This document shows positions 40,983-48,265 of a stretch of DNA of 64,000 bases, in pieces. Position 1 is the first letter of the stretch; each line of letters starts with the position of its first letter. The notes below the pieces were generated by a model, which saw nothing but the letters and a program-made list of their open reading frames with translations, was not told the DNA's origin and searched no databases. Position numbers and translations under genes: made by a program. This DNA is from Curvibacter microcysteis (lineage in GTDB: Bacteria; Pseudomonadota; Gammaproteobacteria; Burkholderiales; Burkholderiaceae_C), in the NCBI RefSeq assembly GCF_028649455.1, contig NZ_JAQSIO010000002.1, forward strand, positions 496,001-560,000. The letters are read 5' to 3'.

Positions 40983-41069
40983 GCTTCAGGTACTTTCCAA
41001 TGGGGGCAGGAAAGAGCAGCGCACGGGCCGGGGCGATGGCTAAAGCTCAGCCCGGCAACGTTTCACCAT

Positions 41070-41158
41070 GCTTCCCTGCGCGAGGATGATCTCAATCAGG
41101 TTCAAAGGGACTTTCTCAGCCCGGACTTGGCAGTCCAGACACCCCTAGCGGCCTCGCG
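41070..41158 (-). promoter_or_regulatory. TPP riboswitch upstream of the TonB receptor
   Basis: On the minus strand the conserved THI-box core is plain: GGGGTG, CCGGGCTGAGAAAG, CCCTTTGAACCTGAT and a GCGCAGGGAA 3' segment. The closing P1 helix is CGCGAGG (rc of 41152-41158) with CCTCGCG (rc of 41079-41085). The aptamer ends about 88 bases before the receptor start. I see no strong terminator hairpin in between, so translational control is more likely. A second CCGGGCTGAG copy lies downstream at 41046-41055. Confidence 0.93.
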
Positions 41159-41240
41159 GTTCGTGTGACCGCGAGATGACCGAATTGTAATCGGCTGGTG
41201 AAGCGGCTGAGCGGGCGGGAGGAATGACCCGCCCGGCCCG

Positions 41241-42188
41241 TCAGACGCGGGGGCTGCGGCAGGACGCGTCTTGGAGCGCGTTTTGGAGGGCGTCCTGAAA
41301 GGCGTCCACCTCGGCCTGCGGGTCAGCGGCTGCCAGCACCGCGCGCACCACGGCGACGCTGCCCACGCCGCTGGCCAGCACCTCAGGCAGGCGGCTGCGT
41401 TCGATGCCGCCGATGGCCACCAGCGGGTAAGGCTGGGCCATGCGGCGCATCAGTTGGGCATAGGCCTGCAAGCGAGCGACGCCCTGTGGGGCCGTGGCCA
41501 TGGCCTTGAGGGTGGTGGGGAAGACCGCGCCCATGGCGATGTAGCTGGGCTGCACCCGGTCGGCCAGCAGCATCTCGGCGTAGCCATGGGTGCTGACGCC
41601 CAGGCGCAGACCGGCCGCGCGCAAGGGCGTGAGGTCCAGGCCTTCGAGGTCTTCCTGCCCCAGGTGCACGCCCCAGGCGCCTTCCTCGATGGCAATTTGC
41701 CAGTGGTCGTTGATGAACAGACGCGCCTCGGTGCCGCGCACCGCTTGCAAGGCGGCTCGCACCTCCTGGCGAATGGCCTGGGGCTGGTCCGACTTGAAGC
41801 GCAGCTGCAGCGTGGGCACGCCCATGCGGGCCAGGCGCGCAATCCACTCGGCGCTGGGGGCCACCACATACAGCCCCAAGGCTTGGGGACAAGGCGCAAA
41901 GGCGAGGGCGGGGTCCAGGCCTTGGCCCAGTCCGAAGTCTTCGGGCTGCTCGGGCCAGCTCAGATCATCGGCGCGGCCGGTGCGTTGCGCTCGGTGTTGC
42001 CAGGCCTGGGCCAGGCAGTGGGCGTCGCGTTCAATGAAGCCCAAGGCGCGGCAGGCCCGCCAGGCCGCTTGGTAGGTCTCGGGGCCTGATGGCGCATCGC
42101 TGGGCAGGTCGCTGGCCAGGCCGAAGCGGGACTGGTGGGTGTTGAGCAGGGTCTGGGCCAGGGCGGTCTGGGGGTCGGGGTGGGGCAT
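41241..42188 (-). CDS. thiE: Thiamine phosphate synthase with N-terminal extension
   Basis: ThiE joins HMP-PP and thiazole phosphate to give thiamine phosphate. The 315-residue product has the ThiE barrel from about residue 105: LQLRFKS, the FINDHWQIA motif, GVHLGQEDL, GVSTHGYAEM and the phosphate-binding VAIGGI near the C-terminus. ThiE is normally about 210 residues; here about 104 extra N-terminal residues (TLLNTHQSRFGLAS, AWRACRALGFIERDAH) do not resemble ThiD or a Nudix domain and I do not recognise them. The start is the ATG at 42186-42188. It is the last gene of thiO-thiS-thiG-thiE. Confidence 0.9.
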   Translation of the reverse strand: MPHPDPQTALAQTLLNTHQSRFGLASDLPSDAPSGPETYQAAWRACRALGFIERDAHCLAQAWQHRAQRTGRADDLSWPEQPEDFGLGQGLDPALAFAPCPQALGLYVVAPSAEWIARLARMGVPTLQLRFKSDQPQAIRQEVRAALQAVRGTEARLFINDHWQIAIEEGAWGVHLGQEDLEGLDLTPLRAAGLRLGVSTHGYAEMLLADRVQPSYIAMGAVFPTTLKAMATAPQGVARLQAYAQLMRRMAQPYPLVAIGGIERSRLPEVLASGVGSVAVVRAVLAAADPQAEVDAFQDALQNALQDASCRSPRV

Positions 42189-42219
42189 GCGAATGGACTC
42201 GAACGGGGGGGCGGTGGGT

Positions 42220-43056
42220 TCAGGCGTGGTGCCAGAAGGGAGTGCCCAGCACCGGCGTGCTGGGTTGGGCGCTGGCCTGTTCTTGCATGACCCCGGCCAG
42301 GTAGGCCTGGCGACCGGCCTGCACGGCGTGGGCAAAGGCCTGGGCCATTTGCACTGGCTGGGGCGACAAGGCCACGGCGGTGTTCAGCAGCACGGCGTCA
42401 AAGCCCCACTCCAGCACGGTGCAGGCATGCGAGGGGCGACCCAGCCCCGCGTCCACGATCAGGGGCACATCCAGGCGCTCGCGCAAGGTCTGCAAGGCGT
42501 GGGGGTTGATGGGGCCCTTGCCCGTGCCAATGGGCGCAGCCCAGGGCATGACGGCTTGGCAGCCCACGTCCACCAGGCGCTGGCACAGCACCAGGTCATC
42601 GGTGCAATAGGGCAGGACCTTGAAGCCGTCGCGGATCAGCCGGTCGGCCACGCCGACCAGGTTCAGGGTGTCGGGCTGCAGGGTGTAGTCGTCGCCGATC
42701 AGCTCCAGCTTGATCCAGTCGGTGTTGAACACCTCGCGCGCCATGTGCGAGGTGGCCAGGGCCTCTTGTGCGCTGTGGCAGCCGGCCGTGTTGGGCAGCA
42801 CGGGCACGCCCAGCTCTTGCAGCAGGGCCCAGAAGGTGTTGTCTTGGCTGCCGTTGGCGGCCTCCGCGCTGGCGCTTTGGCGGCGCAGCGAGGCGGTCAG
42901 CATGGCCGGCCGGGCGCTCAGCACCGCTTCACGCAGGGTGGCGGGCGAAGGGTAGCGGGCCGTGCCCAGCATCAGGCGGCTGTCAAAACGTTGGCCGTAC
43001 AGGAAGAGCGGATCGGCCACAGCGGGCTGCTCGGGGTGGAGGGGCAGGGGGGGCAT
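42220..43056 (-). CDS. thiG: Thiazole synthase
   Basis: ThiG makes the thiazole phosphate ring from deoxyxylulose phosphate, dehydroglycine and ThiS-thiocarboxylate. The 278-residue TIM barrel has the Schiff-base Lys in WIKLELIGDD, VLPYCTDD, the AVMPWAAPIGTGKG loop and VDAGLGRPSHA. I use the ATG at 43054-43056, which has a GGAGG 8 bases upstream within the thiS end; an in-frame TTG 9 bases earlier is less likely. It is tightly linked to thiS. Confidence 0.95.
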   Translation of the reverse strand: MPPLPLHPEQPAVADPLFLYGQRFDSRLMLGTARYPSPATLREAVLSARPAMLTASLRRQSASAEAANGSQDNTFWALLQELGVPVLPNTAGCHSAQEALATSHMAREVFNTDWIKLELIGDDYTLQPDTLNLVGVADRLIRDGFKVLPYCTDDLVLCQRLVDVGCQAVMPWAAPIGTGKGPINPHALQTLRERLDVPLIVDAGLGRPSHACTVLEWGFDAVLLNTAVALSPQPVQMAQAFAHAVQAGRQAYLAGVMQEQASAQPSTPVLGTPFWHHA

Positions 43057-43061
43057 GGGCT

Positions 43062-43265
43062 TCAACCTCCGGTGACTGGGGTGATGACTTCGACTTGATC
43101 GCCGCTCTTCAGCAGGGTCTGGGCGTAGGCCGAGCGGGGCACAAACTGGGTGTTGATGGCCACCGCGTAGGGGGGGCTGAAGGCCTGTTGGGCCAGGGCT
43201 TCGGCCAGGGGGGTGTCAGCGGCCAAGGAAACGGCCTTCTGGTTGATCAGGACTTGGATCGTCAT
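43062..43265 (-). CDS. thiS: Sulfur carrier protein ThiS
   Basis: The 67-residue ubiquitin-like carrier ends in the required Gly-Gly (VEVITPVTGG), whose C-terminus is adenylated and thiocarboxylated. The beta-grasp pattern IQVLINQKAVSLAADTPLAE and VAINTQFVPRS is clear. No ThiF gene is in the window, so activation must be encoded elsewhere. It lies between thiO and thiG. Confidence 0.94.
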   Translation of the reverse strand: MTIQVLINQKAVSLAADTPLAEALAQQAFSPPYAVAINTQFVPRSAYAQTLLKSGDQVEVITPVTGG

Positions 43266-43296
43266 GGGGATGCGGGCTCAAAAAGAGGGGCGGAAT

Positions 43297-44466
43297 TCAG
43301 GCGGGGAGCACGGTGCTCAAAGGCACGCCCAGGCGCTGGGCCAGCGTGTCGTCGCCCTGGGTCAGCCAGGCGCAGGCCACGTCAGCGATGGCGGGCGCGA
43401 TCAAGAAACCGTGCCGGTACAGGCCGTTGATTTGCAGGAGATTGGGCGCCAGCTGGCGCAGCGCCGGCAGGTTGTCGGGCAGGGTGGGGCGGCACTGGCT
43501 GCTCAGCTCCAGGATGCGGGCCTCGCCAAAGCCGGGGTGCACGGTGTAGGCCGCGCTGAGCAGTTCCAGCGTGGAGCGCACGCTGACGGGGCTGAAGTCC
43601 TCGGACTCGATCTCGGTGGCGCCGATCACAAACACCTGGTCGGGCTTGGGCGCGATGTAGATCGGGTAGCGCGGGTGGATCAGCCGGGTGGGGCGGCTCA
43701 GTTGCACGCCAGGCGCATGCAGGCGTGCCACCTCGCCACGCACGGCGCGCAGCCCGGTCCATTGGGGGTTGGCTCCGATGCCTCGGCAGTCCAGCACGCA
43801 GCAACTGGCGTCGGCGGCCAGCGTGGCAGGCTCTTGCGGGCTGTTCCAGTGCAGGGCCACGCCGCAGCTTTGCAGCTCGCTCAGCAAGGCCGCCAGCAGC
43901 GCGCGGTTATCCAGTTGGCCCTCGTCCGGCAGGTACAGGCCTTGGCTGAAGCGGTCGGCCAGTTCAGGCTCCAAGCCGGCCAGGCCGGCCGCATCCAGGG
44001 CTTGGGGCACGGGCAGTTCGGGGAGGTGCCGGGTGGTGTTGCGCAGCAGGTGTTCAAAGCGCTGCGCTTCGGGGCGGTCCTGGCGGTGCCAGACGATCAG
44101 GGTGCCTTCGCGTTGGAAGAACACCGGCTCACGCAGCTCGGCCAGCAGCGCCGGCCAACGGCCCAGCGCGTACTGGCCCATGCGCACCACGGGCAGCTCG
44201 GTCACCGCGGATTCGGCCAAGGGCGCCAGCATGGCGGCGGCGACCCGGGCGGCCGCCCCCTCGGCCTGGGGGCTGCCGGCCTCGTACAGCGCCACGGTCT
44301 GGCCGGCCCGGGCCAGGCGCCAGGCCATCAGACGGCCCATCAAACCAGCGCCCAGCACCGCGACACGGCGGGTGTGCGGACCGATCAGGGGACGGGTGGG
44401 GTGGTGGCTTCGCCGCTCGGGGGCGGAGGGCGGGGGCGCAGCAGAAGGGGCGACAGGGGCCAGCAC
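43297..44466 (-). CDS. thiO: Glycine oxidase ThiO (FAD)
   Basis: ThiO oxidises glycine to the imine used by ThiG. The 389-residue DAO-family flavoprotein has the FAD loop RVAVLGAGLMGRLMAWRLA (about residues 33-51), GLRAVRGEVARL, FVIGATEIES and the C-terminal LLQINGLYRHGFLIAPA. The start is the GTG at 44464-44466, 8 bases after AAGGA. Longer open frame upstream would translate the TPP riboswitch and is rejected. It is the first gene of the riboswitch-controlled operon. Confidence 0.9.
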   Translation of the reverse strand: MLAPVAPSAAPPPSAPERRSHHPTRPLIGPHTRRVAVLGAGLMGRLMAWRLARAGQTVALYEAGSPQAEGAAARVAAAMLAPLAESAVTELPVVRMGQYALGRWPALLAELREPVFFQREGTLIVWHRQDRPEAQRFEHLLRNTTRHLPELPVPQALDAAGLAGLEPELADRFSQGLYLPDEGQLDNRALLAALLSELQSCGVALHWNSPQEPATLAADASCCVLDCRGIGANPQWTGLRAVRGEVARLHAPGVQLSRPTRLIHPRYPIYIAPKPDQVFVIGATEIESEDFSPVSVRSTLELLSAAYTVHPGFGEARILELSSQCRPTLPDNLPALRQLAPNLLQINGLYRHGFLIAPAIADVACAWLTQGDDTLAQRLGVPLSTVLPA

Positions 44467-44473
44467 GTCAAAA

Positions 44474-44502
44474 GTCCTTTCCAGGGAATGCCTGAGCAGG
44501 AC
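44474..44502 (-). promoter_or_regulatory. Possible Shine-Dalgarno-sequestering hairpin before thiO
   Basis: On the minus strand GTCCT (rc of 44498-44502) can pair with AGGAC (rc of 44474-44478), which contains the thiO ribosome-binding site. It lies between the TPP aptamer and the GTG start, so it could be the expression platform. The short 5-bp stem makes this tentative. Confidence 0.4.
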
Positions 44503-44527
44503 GAAACGAGGCCGCGCGTCGTTGATT

Positions 44528-44627
44528 GAAACTTCCCACGCCAGCATGATCTGGATCGGGTCATGAGGGTCTTTCTCAGCCCAGCCGTTGGATCGTTTCA
44601 CGATCGTCCGACAGGCACCCCTGTTTC
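44528..44627 (-). promoter_or_regulatory. TPP riboswitch upstream of thiO-thiS-thiG-thiE
   Basis: The minus strand has the TPP aptamer elements in order: GAAACAGGGGTGCC, a variable stem with GATCG repeats, GGGCTGAGAAAGACCC, TGACCCGATCCAGATCATG and GCGTGGGAAGTTTC. The outer P1 pairs GAAAC with GTTTC. The long variable arm (about 30 bases) is larger than in the other riboswitch. The aptamer ends about 62 bases before the thiO start. Confidence 0.95.
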
Positions 44628-44722
44628 ATCCGCAAGCCGCGATTACAGCACAAAGCGGGCGGTGCGCTGGCGGCATGGACGCCATAATCGCGCCGACCTG
44701 AGCCCCACCACCGAGCCCCGCC

Positions 44723-45580
44723 ATGACCGATTCCGCAGCTTCTTCGTCCTCTTCCGCCGTGTCGCCCGCCGCCCGCTACCTGCGGGTGTTGAGCATCGCG
44801 GGCTCCGACAGCGGCGGGGGCGCCGGCATCCAGGCTGACCTGAAAACCATGCTGGCCCTGGGCTGCCACGGCATGACGGCCATCACCGCCTTGACCGCTC
44901 AAAACACCCTCGGCGTGCGGGCGGTGCACCCGGTCCCGGTGGCGCACCTGATCGAGGAGATGGATGCTGTTGCCCAGGACATCGGCGTGGATGCCGTCAA
45001 AACCGGCATGTTGCCCAGTGCCGAAGCCGTGCTCGCCGTGGCCCAGGCCCTGGACCGCTACCAGTGGCCCCACCTGGTGCTCGACCCGGTGATGGTCTCC
45101 ACCAGCGGCCACCGCTTGATGGACGACAGCACCGCGACGGTGCTGGTGCGCGAGTTGTTTCCGCGCGCCTCCCTGATCACGCCCAACCTGGATGAGGCTG
45201 AAGCCCTGTTGGGCCACCGCATCTGCGATGCCAGTGAACTGGAACCAGCAGCCCATGAGCTGCTGGCCCTGGGCGCCCGGGCGGTGCTGCTCAAAGGCGG
45301 TCACCTGCCCGGTGAGGAGGTGGTGGATTTGCTACTGGCGCGTGACGGCACCCAGCTGCGCTTGTCCAGCCCCCGCCTTGCCAGTCGCAACACCCATGGC
45401 ACCGGGTGCACCTTGTCCGCTGCCGTCGCTTGCGGTCTGGCGGGCGGCTTGCCCCTGGCCCAGGCGGTCAGCGAGGCGCGCGCCTTCATCGTGCAAGCCA
45501 TCCGCGGAGGTGCCGGGGTGCAGGTGGGCCAAGGGCATGGCCCCTTGAACCATGGCCTGCGCTTGCTGCCCAGCGCTTGA
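44723..45580 (+). CDS. thiD: Hydroxymethylpyrimidine/phosphomethylpyrimidine kinase
   Basis: ThiD phosphorylates HMP twice to HMP-PP. The 285-residue ribokinase-fold protein has SIAGSDSGGGAGIQADLKTM (about residues 21-40), LDPVMVSTSGHRLM, ITPNLDEAEAL and the anion-hole motif NTHGTGCTLSAAVA with its catalytic Cys/Gly region. It is divergent from thiO and has no riboswitch in its own 5' region that I can see. The Ser/Ala-rich N-terminal 15 residues are non-conserved. Confidence 0.95.
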   Translation: MTDSAASSSSSAVSPAARYLRVLSIAGSDSGGGAGIQADLKTMLALGCHGMTAITALTAQNTLGVRAVHPVPVAHLIEEMDAVAQDIGVDAVKTGMLPSAEAVLAVAQALDRYQWPHLVLDPVMVSTSGHRLMDDSTATVLVRELFPRASLITPNLDEAEALLGHRICDASELEPAAHELLALGARAVLLKGGHLPGEEVVDLLLARDGTQLRLSSPRLASRNTHGTGCTLSAAVACGLAGGLPLAQAVSEARAFIVQAIRGGAGVQVGQGHGPLNHGLRLLPSA

Positions 45581-45627
45581 GTTGAGGCCGTTCCAGGCGC
45601 GCTGCCAGCGCACTGGTGAGGGCCGGC

Positions 45628-47931
45628 TCATGGTGTGGAGGCGGCTTGGCTGCGATTGGCTTGCAGATGCCGCAGAGCGGTCAGCAGCGCATGGGGGCGT
45701 ATGGGTTTTTCCAGCACCTGATCCAGGCGAAGCCCCATGCGCTGGGCGGTCTGCAGGACTTGGCTGGGTGGGGCGGTGGTCAGGGCCACCCGTTCCAGCA
45801 AGGTCGTCTGGGGGCTGGCACCGCGCAGCGACTGCAGCCACGTCCAAGGCTCGACCGCCCCAGGCTCCAGGGCCAGCAACAGCGTCTGGAAGGGATGGCC
45901 CTCTTGTTCGGCCTGTGCGAGCGCGTCGGAGGCGGCTTGGGGCGTCGCAACCCCTTGCACGGGGATCTGCCAGGCCCCCAAGACCTGCTGGAGGATCTCA
46001 CGCGCGTCGGGGTCGGGCTCCAGCACCAGCAGGCGACGGGGCGTCAAGGTCACCGAGGTGGTCAGCTGCTGGATTTGCGCTGCCGAAGCTTTGGCAAAGA
46101 CCGCCGTGAAAAGCACTTGGAGCCCCGTGTCACCGCAGGGCTCCACCCACAGTCGGCCCCCCAACGTCCCGACCATGTGTTGAGGCAGGTCAAGCGGCCC
46201 ACCCCCTGGCAGGGGGGGCGCGGCCAGCCGCGTCGGGGCGGCGAACCACGGTGACTGGGGCTCCGTGGCGTCCCGGGCTTGGGGGACACGGACGGCAAAA
46301 CGCAGCGCCACCGTGTCCGCCTGCATGCTCAGTTGCGCCACGCTGACCTGGATGGCGCCGGGGCCACTGCAGGCCATGGCGTGGTCCACCACTCGGCGCA
46401 AGATGCTCAGCAGGTAGGCGGCATCTCCCACCAAGGCCGTGGTGACCTGATCGGGCACCTCTTGTTCCAGATGCAGGCCTTGCTCATCGGCCTGCAGCAC
46501 GGTGGAGGTCAGCAAGTCGTCCAGGGTGTCCAGCAAGCAGAAGGGCTGCGGCATGCCCAGCACCTCGGCGCCCTGGATATCGGCCAGCACCTTGGCGCTG
46601 TCCAACCATTGGTGCAGCGCCTGGGCGGCCAGGTTCAGGCGCTTGAGCGTGTGACGCTGGGCGTCATCTGAGGCCTGACGCAGTGCCAGGCTGCCCAGGC
46701 CCAAAACGGTATTCAAGGGGTTCTTGAGGGCCTGCAAGTGCGCGGTCCAAGCCAGGTCGGGCGCTGGCGTCAGCGCTTCGACTGGGGGCGCTGCGGCGGC
46801 CTGCAGGCCTTGCTCTTCGCGCCACTGCGGCTCGGTCAGATCAATGCCGACATTGATTTGCACCACCGAGCTGGCGCCCCACGGGCTGGGGATCTGGCAG
46901 GGCGGGCTGCAGCGCCAGACAATTCGCCGGCGCGCGTCACTTCGATCGGTCAGCTCATGGAGGGCGGCTTCACCGAAGGCCGGGTCTGGCTGGGGTGGCT
47001 GGGCGCGGGTCGGCTCCAGTGTCGCGCTCAAGGCCATCCAGTTCTGCCCCAGGGCCTGTTCGCGTCCCAAGCCAGTGAAGTTCTCCGCCGCTTGGTTGAA
47101 CAGCACGATGTCACCGCGCTTGTCCACGCCCACCACGATCAGCGGCAGCGGGTCGACCAGCGCGGCCAGCCAGGGGTTGGTGGGCCCCCGTGCGAGCTCG
47201 GCCCTGGGGGGCTCCGTCGGCGGCGTGCCCGCGGCCAGATCGCGGGGCGGATTCAACAGGCGTTGGCGCCAGCGTGGCAGCACGCTGTGCTGCATCACGG
47301 CCCCCAGCAGCAGGCTCAGCACCAGGGCAGTGCCCAACTCCAGTCCCAGCCAGAAACGCTGCTGTTCGACGTAGGTGGCCAGCCAGTTTTCCTGGCCTTG
47401 TTCGGATTTCCTGGCTTCCTGGGCCGTTTCGTTGAGTTCACGTCGGTGTTTTTCAAACAAGACCGTCAGCTCCGCCAGGAGCTGCTGCTGTTCTTCGCGG
47501 CGGCCCTGCAAGACGGCTTGGCTGAAGGGCCCCACCGCCAATCGGAGCAATTGCTGCGCACTCTGGTTGGCGTTTCGGTAGAGCTGCTGAAGTTGGGCTG
47601 AGCCGAGGCCCATGGCCTTGCTCCAGTGCTGGTAGCTTTGTTGGTAGTTGGCCTGGAGCTTCTCCAGCCGCGTGATGAGGCGCTTTTGCGGGTCTCGGTC
47701 CGGGCTGGAGCCCAGCTCAAAACACAGCAGGTAGGACTCGGTCACGTACAGGGAGGGCAACAGAAGCTCGGACGCCAGGTCTTTGCTGGAGCGGCTCGGG
47801 GGCGGCCATGGCTGGCCCAGCCGCATGGCATCCAGCACCCTGAAGCTGGTCCAGGCGACGCCACCCAGCAACAAGGCCACGGCGATGTTCAAGAGCAGCA
47901 GGCGAAAACGTCCGGGAAGGTGGAACCGCAT
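45628..47931 (-). CDS. Hybrid histidine-kinase-like protein with degenerate catalytic sites (pseudokinase)
   Basis: The 767-residue product has a TM helix near residues 10-28, a periplasmic helical bundle (about 30-190), a second TM (about 195-215), a PAS domain (about 255-370), HisKA- and HATPase-like regions (about 390-610) and a receiver-like domain (about 630-755). Key residues are missing: the His of the H box is Gln in LQALKNPLNTVLG (about residue 400), the N-box Asn is His in RRVVDHAMACS (about 517), and no G1 Asp-Gly box can be found. The receiver phospho-acceptor Asp is Ala in LLLALEPG (about 687). The receiver Lys (LEKPI) remains. The frame is intact, so it is likely expressed as a non-catalytic sensor. 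The start is uncertain (ATG at 47931 chosen). Confidence 0.78.
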   Translation of the reverse strand: MRFHLPGRFRLLLLNIAVALLLGGVAWTSFRVLDAMRLGQPWPPPSRSSKDLASELLLPSLYVTESYLLCFELGSSPDRDPQKRLITRLEKLQANYQQSYQHWSKAMGLGSAQLQQLYRNANQSAQQLLRLAVGPFSQAVLQGRREEQQQLLAELTVLFEKHRRELNETAQEARKSEQGQENWLATYVEQQRFWLGLELGTALVLSLLLGAVMQHSVLPRWRQRLLNPPRDLAAGTPPTEPPRAELARGPTNPWLAALVDPLPLIVVGVDKRGDIVLFNQAAENFTGLGREQALGQNWMALSATLEPTRAQPPQPDPAFGEAALHELTDRSDARRRIVWRCSPPCQIPSPWGASSVVQINVGIDLTEPQWREEQGLQAAAAPPVEALTPAPDLAWTAHLQALKNPLNTVLGLGSLALRQASDDAQRHTLKRLNLAAQALHQWLDSAKVLADIQGAEVLGMPQPFCLLDTLDDLLTSTVLQADEQGLHLEQEVPDQVTTALVGDAAYLLSILRRVVDHAMACSGPGAIQVSVAQLSMQADTVALRFAVRVPQARDATEPQSPWFAAPTRLAAPPLPGGGPLDLPQHMVGTLGGRLWVEPCGDTGLQVLFTAVFAKASAAQIQQLTTSVTLTPRRLLVLEPDPDAREILQQVLGAWQIPVQGVATPQAASDALAQAEQEGHPFQTLLLALEPGAVEPWTWLQSLRGASPQTTLLERVALTTAPPSQVLQTAQRMGLRLDQVLEKPIRPHALLTALRHLQANRSQAASTP

Positions 47932-48265
47932 GTCGTGTTGGCGGCTGTTCCGGCGCGCAACAGCCGCAGTAGAAGGGGATCTCTGGAGAATCAATCACTT
48001 GAATGATATCAAATGAATCATTTAGGCAATATTTAAATTGCGACAAATGTGATTTTTATCCTGATTGGATCGGGTTTGTGATGCAGGAATGAGCATCTTG
48101 AGAGAGGGTGCTTCGGGCTGGGGCCAGCCGTTGACCCTGCTGGGTGCCGTGGTCAGTCATCCCAGGGGCCAAACCACCATGCGCTGGGCTGCCGCGAAGG
48201 CGGCCTGGCCCCGGCACGGTGGGGCTGGCCCCGTCGTGAACCCAGGGGGGCCAGCGACACCCGTT
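47932..48265. other. Intergenic region: A+T-rich promoter area and a G+C hairpin, no gene
   Basis: Bases 47985-48062 are strongly A+T-rich with small palindromes (AATGATTCATT, TGATATCA) and probably carry the promoter of the degenerate kinase gene on the minus strand. The rest is G+C-rich with no convincing coding frame. GCTGGCCCC (48224-48232) and GGGGCCAGC (48247-48255) form a 9-bp stem just beyond the stop of the reductase gene. It lacks a U tract, so it is at best a weak terminator or an mRNA end-stabilising structure. Confidence 0.6.

Noticed and set aside
44467-44601. N-terminal extension of thiO from an upstream ATG
   Set aside because: It would be translated from inside the TPP aptamer; the GTG at 44466 has a proper Shine-Dalgarno.
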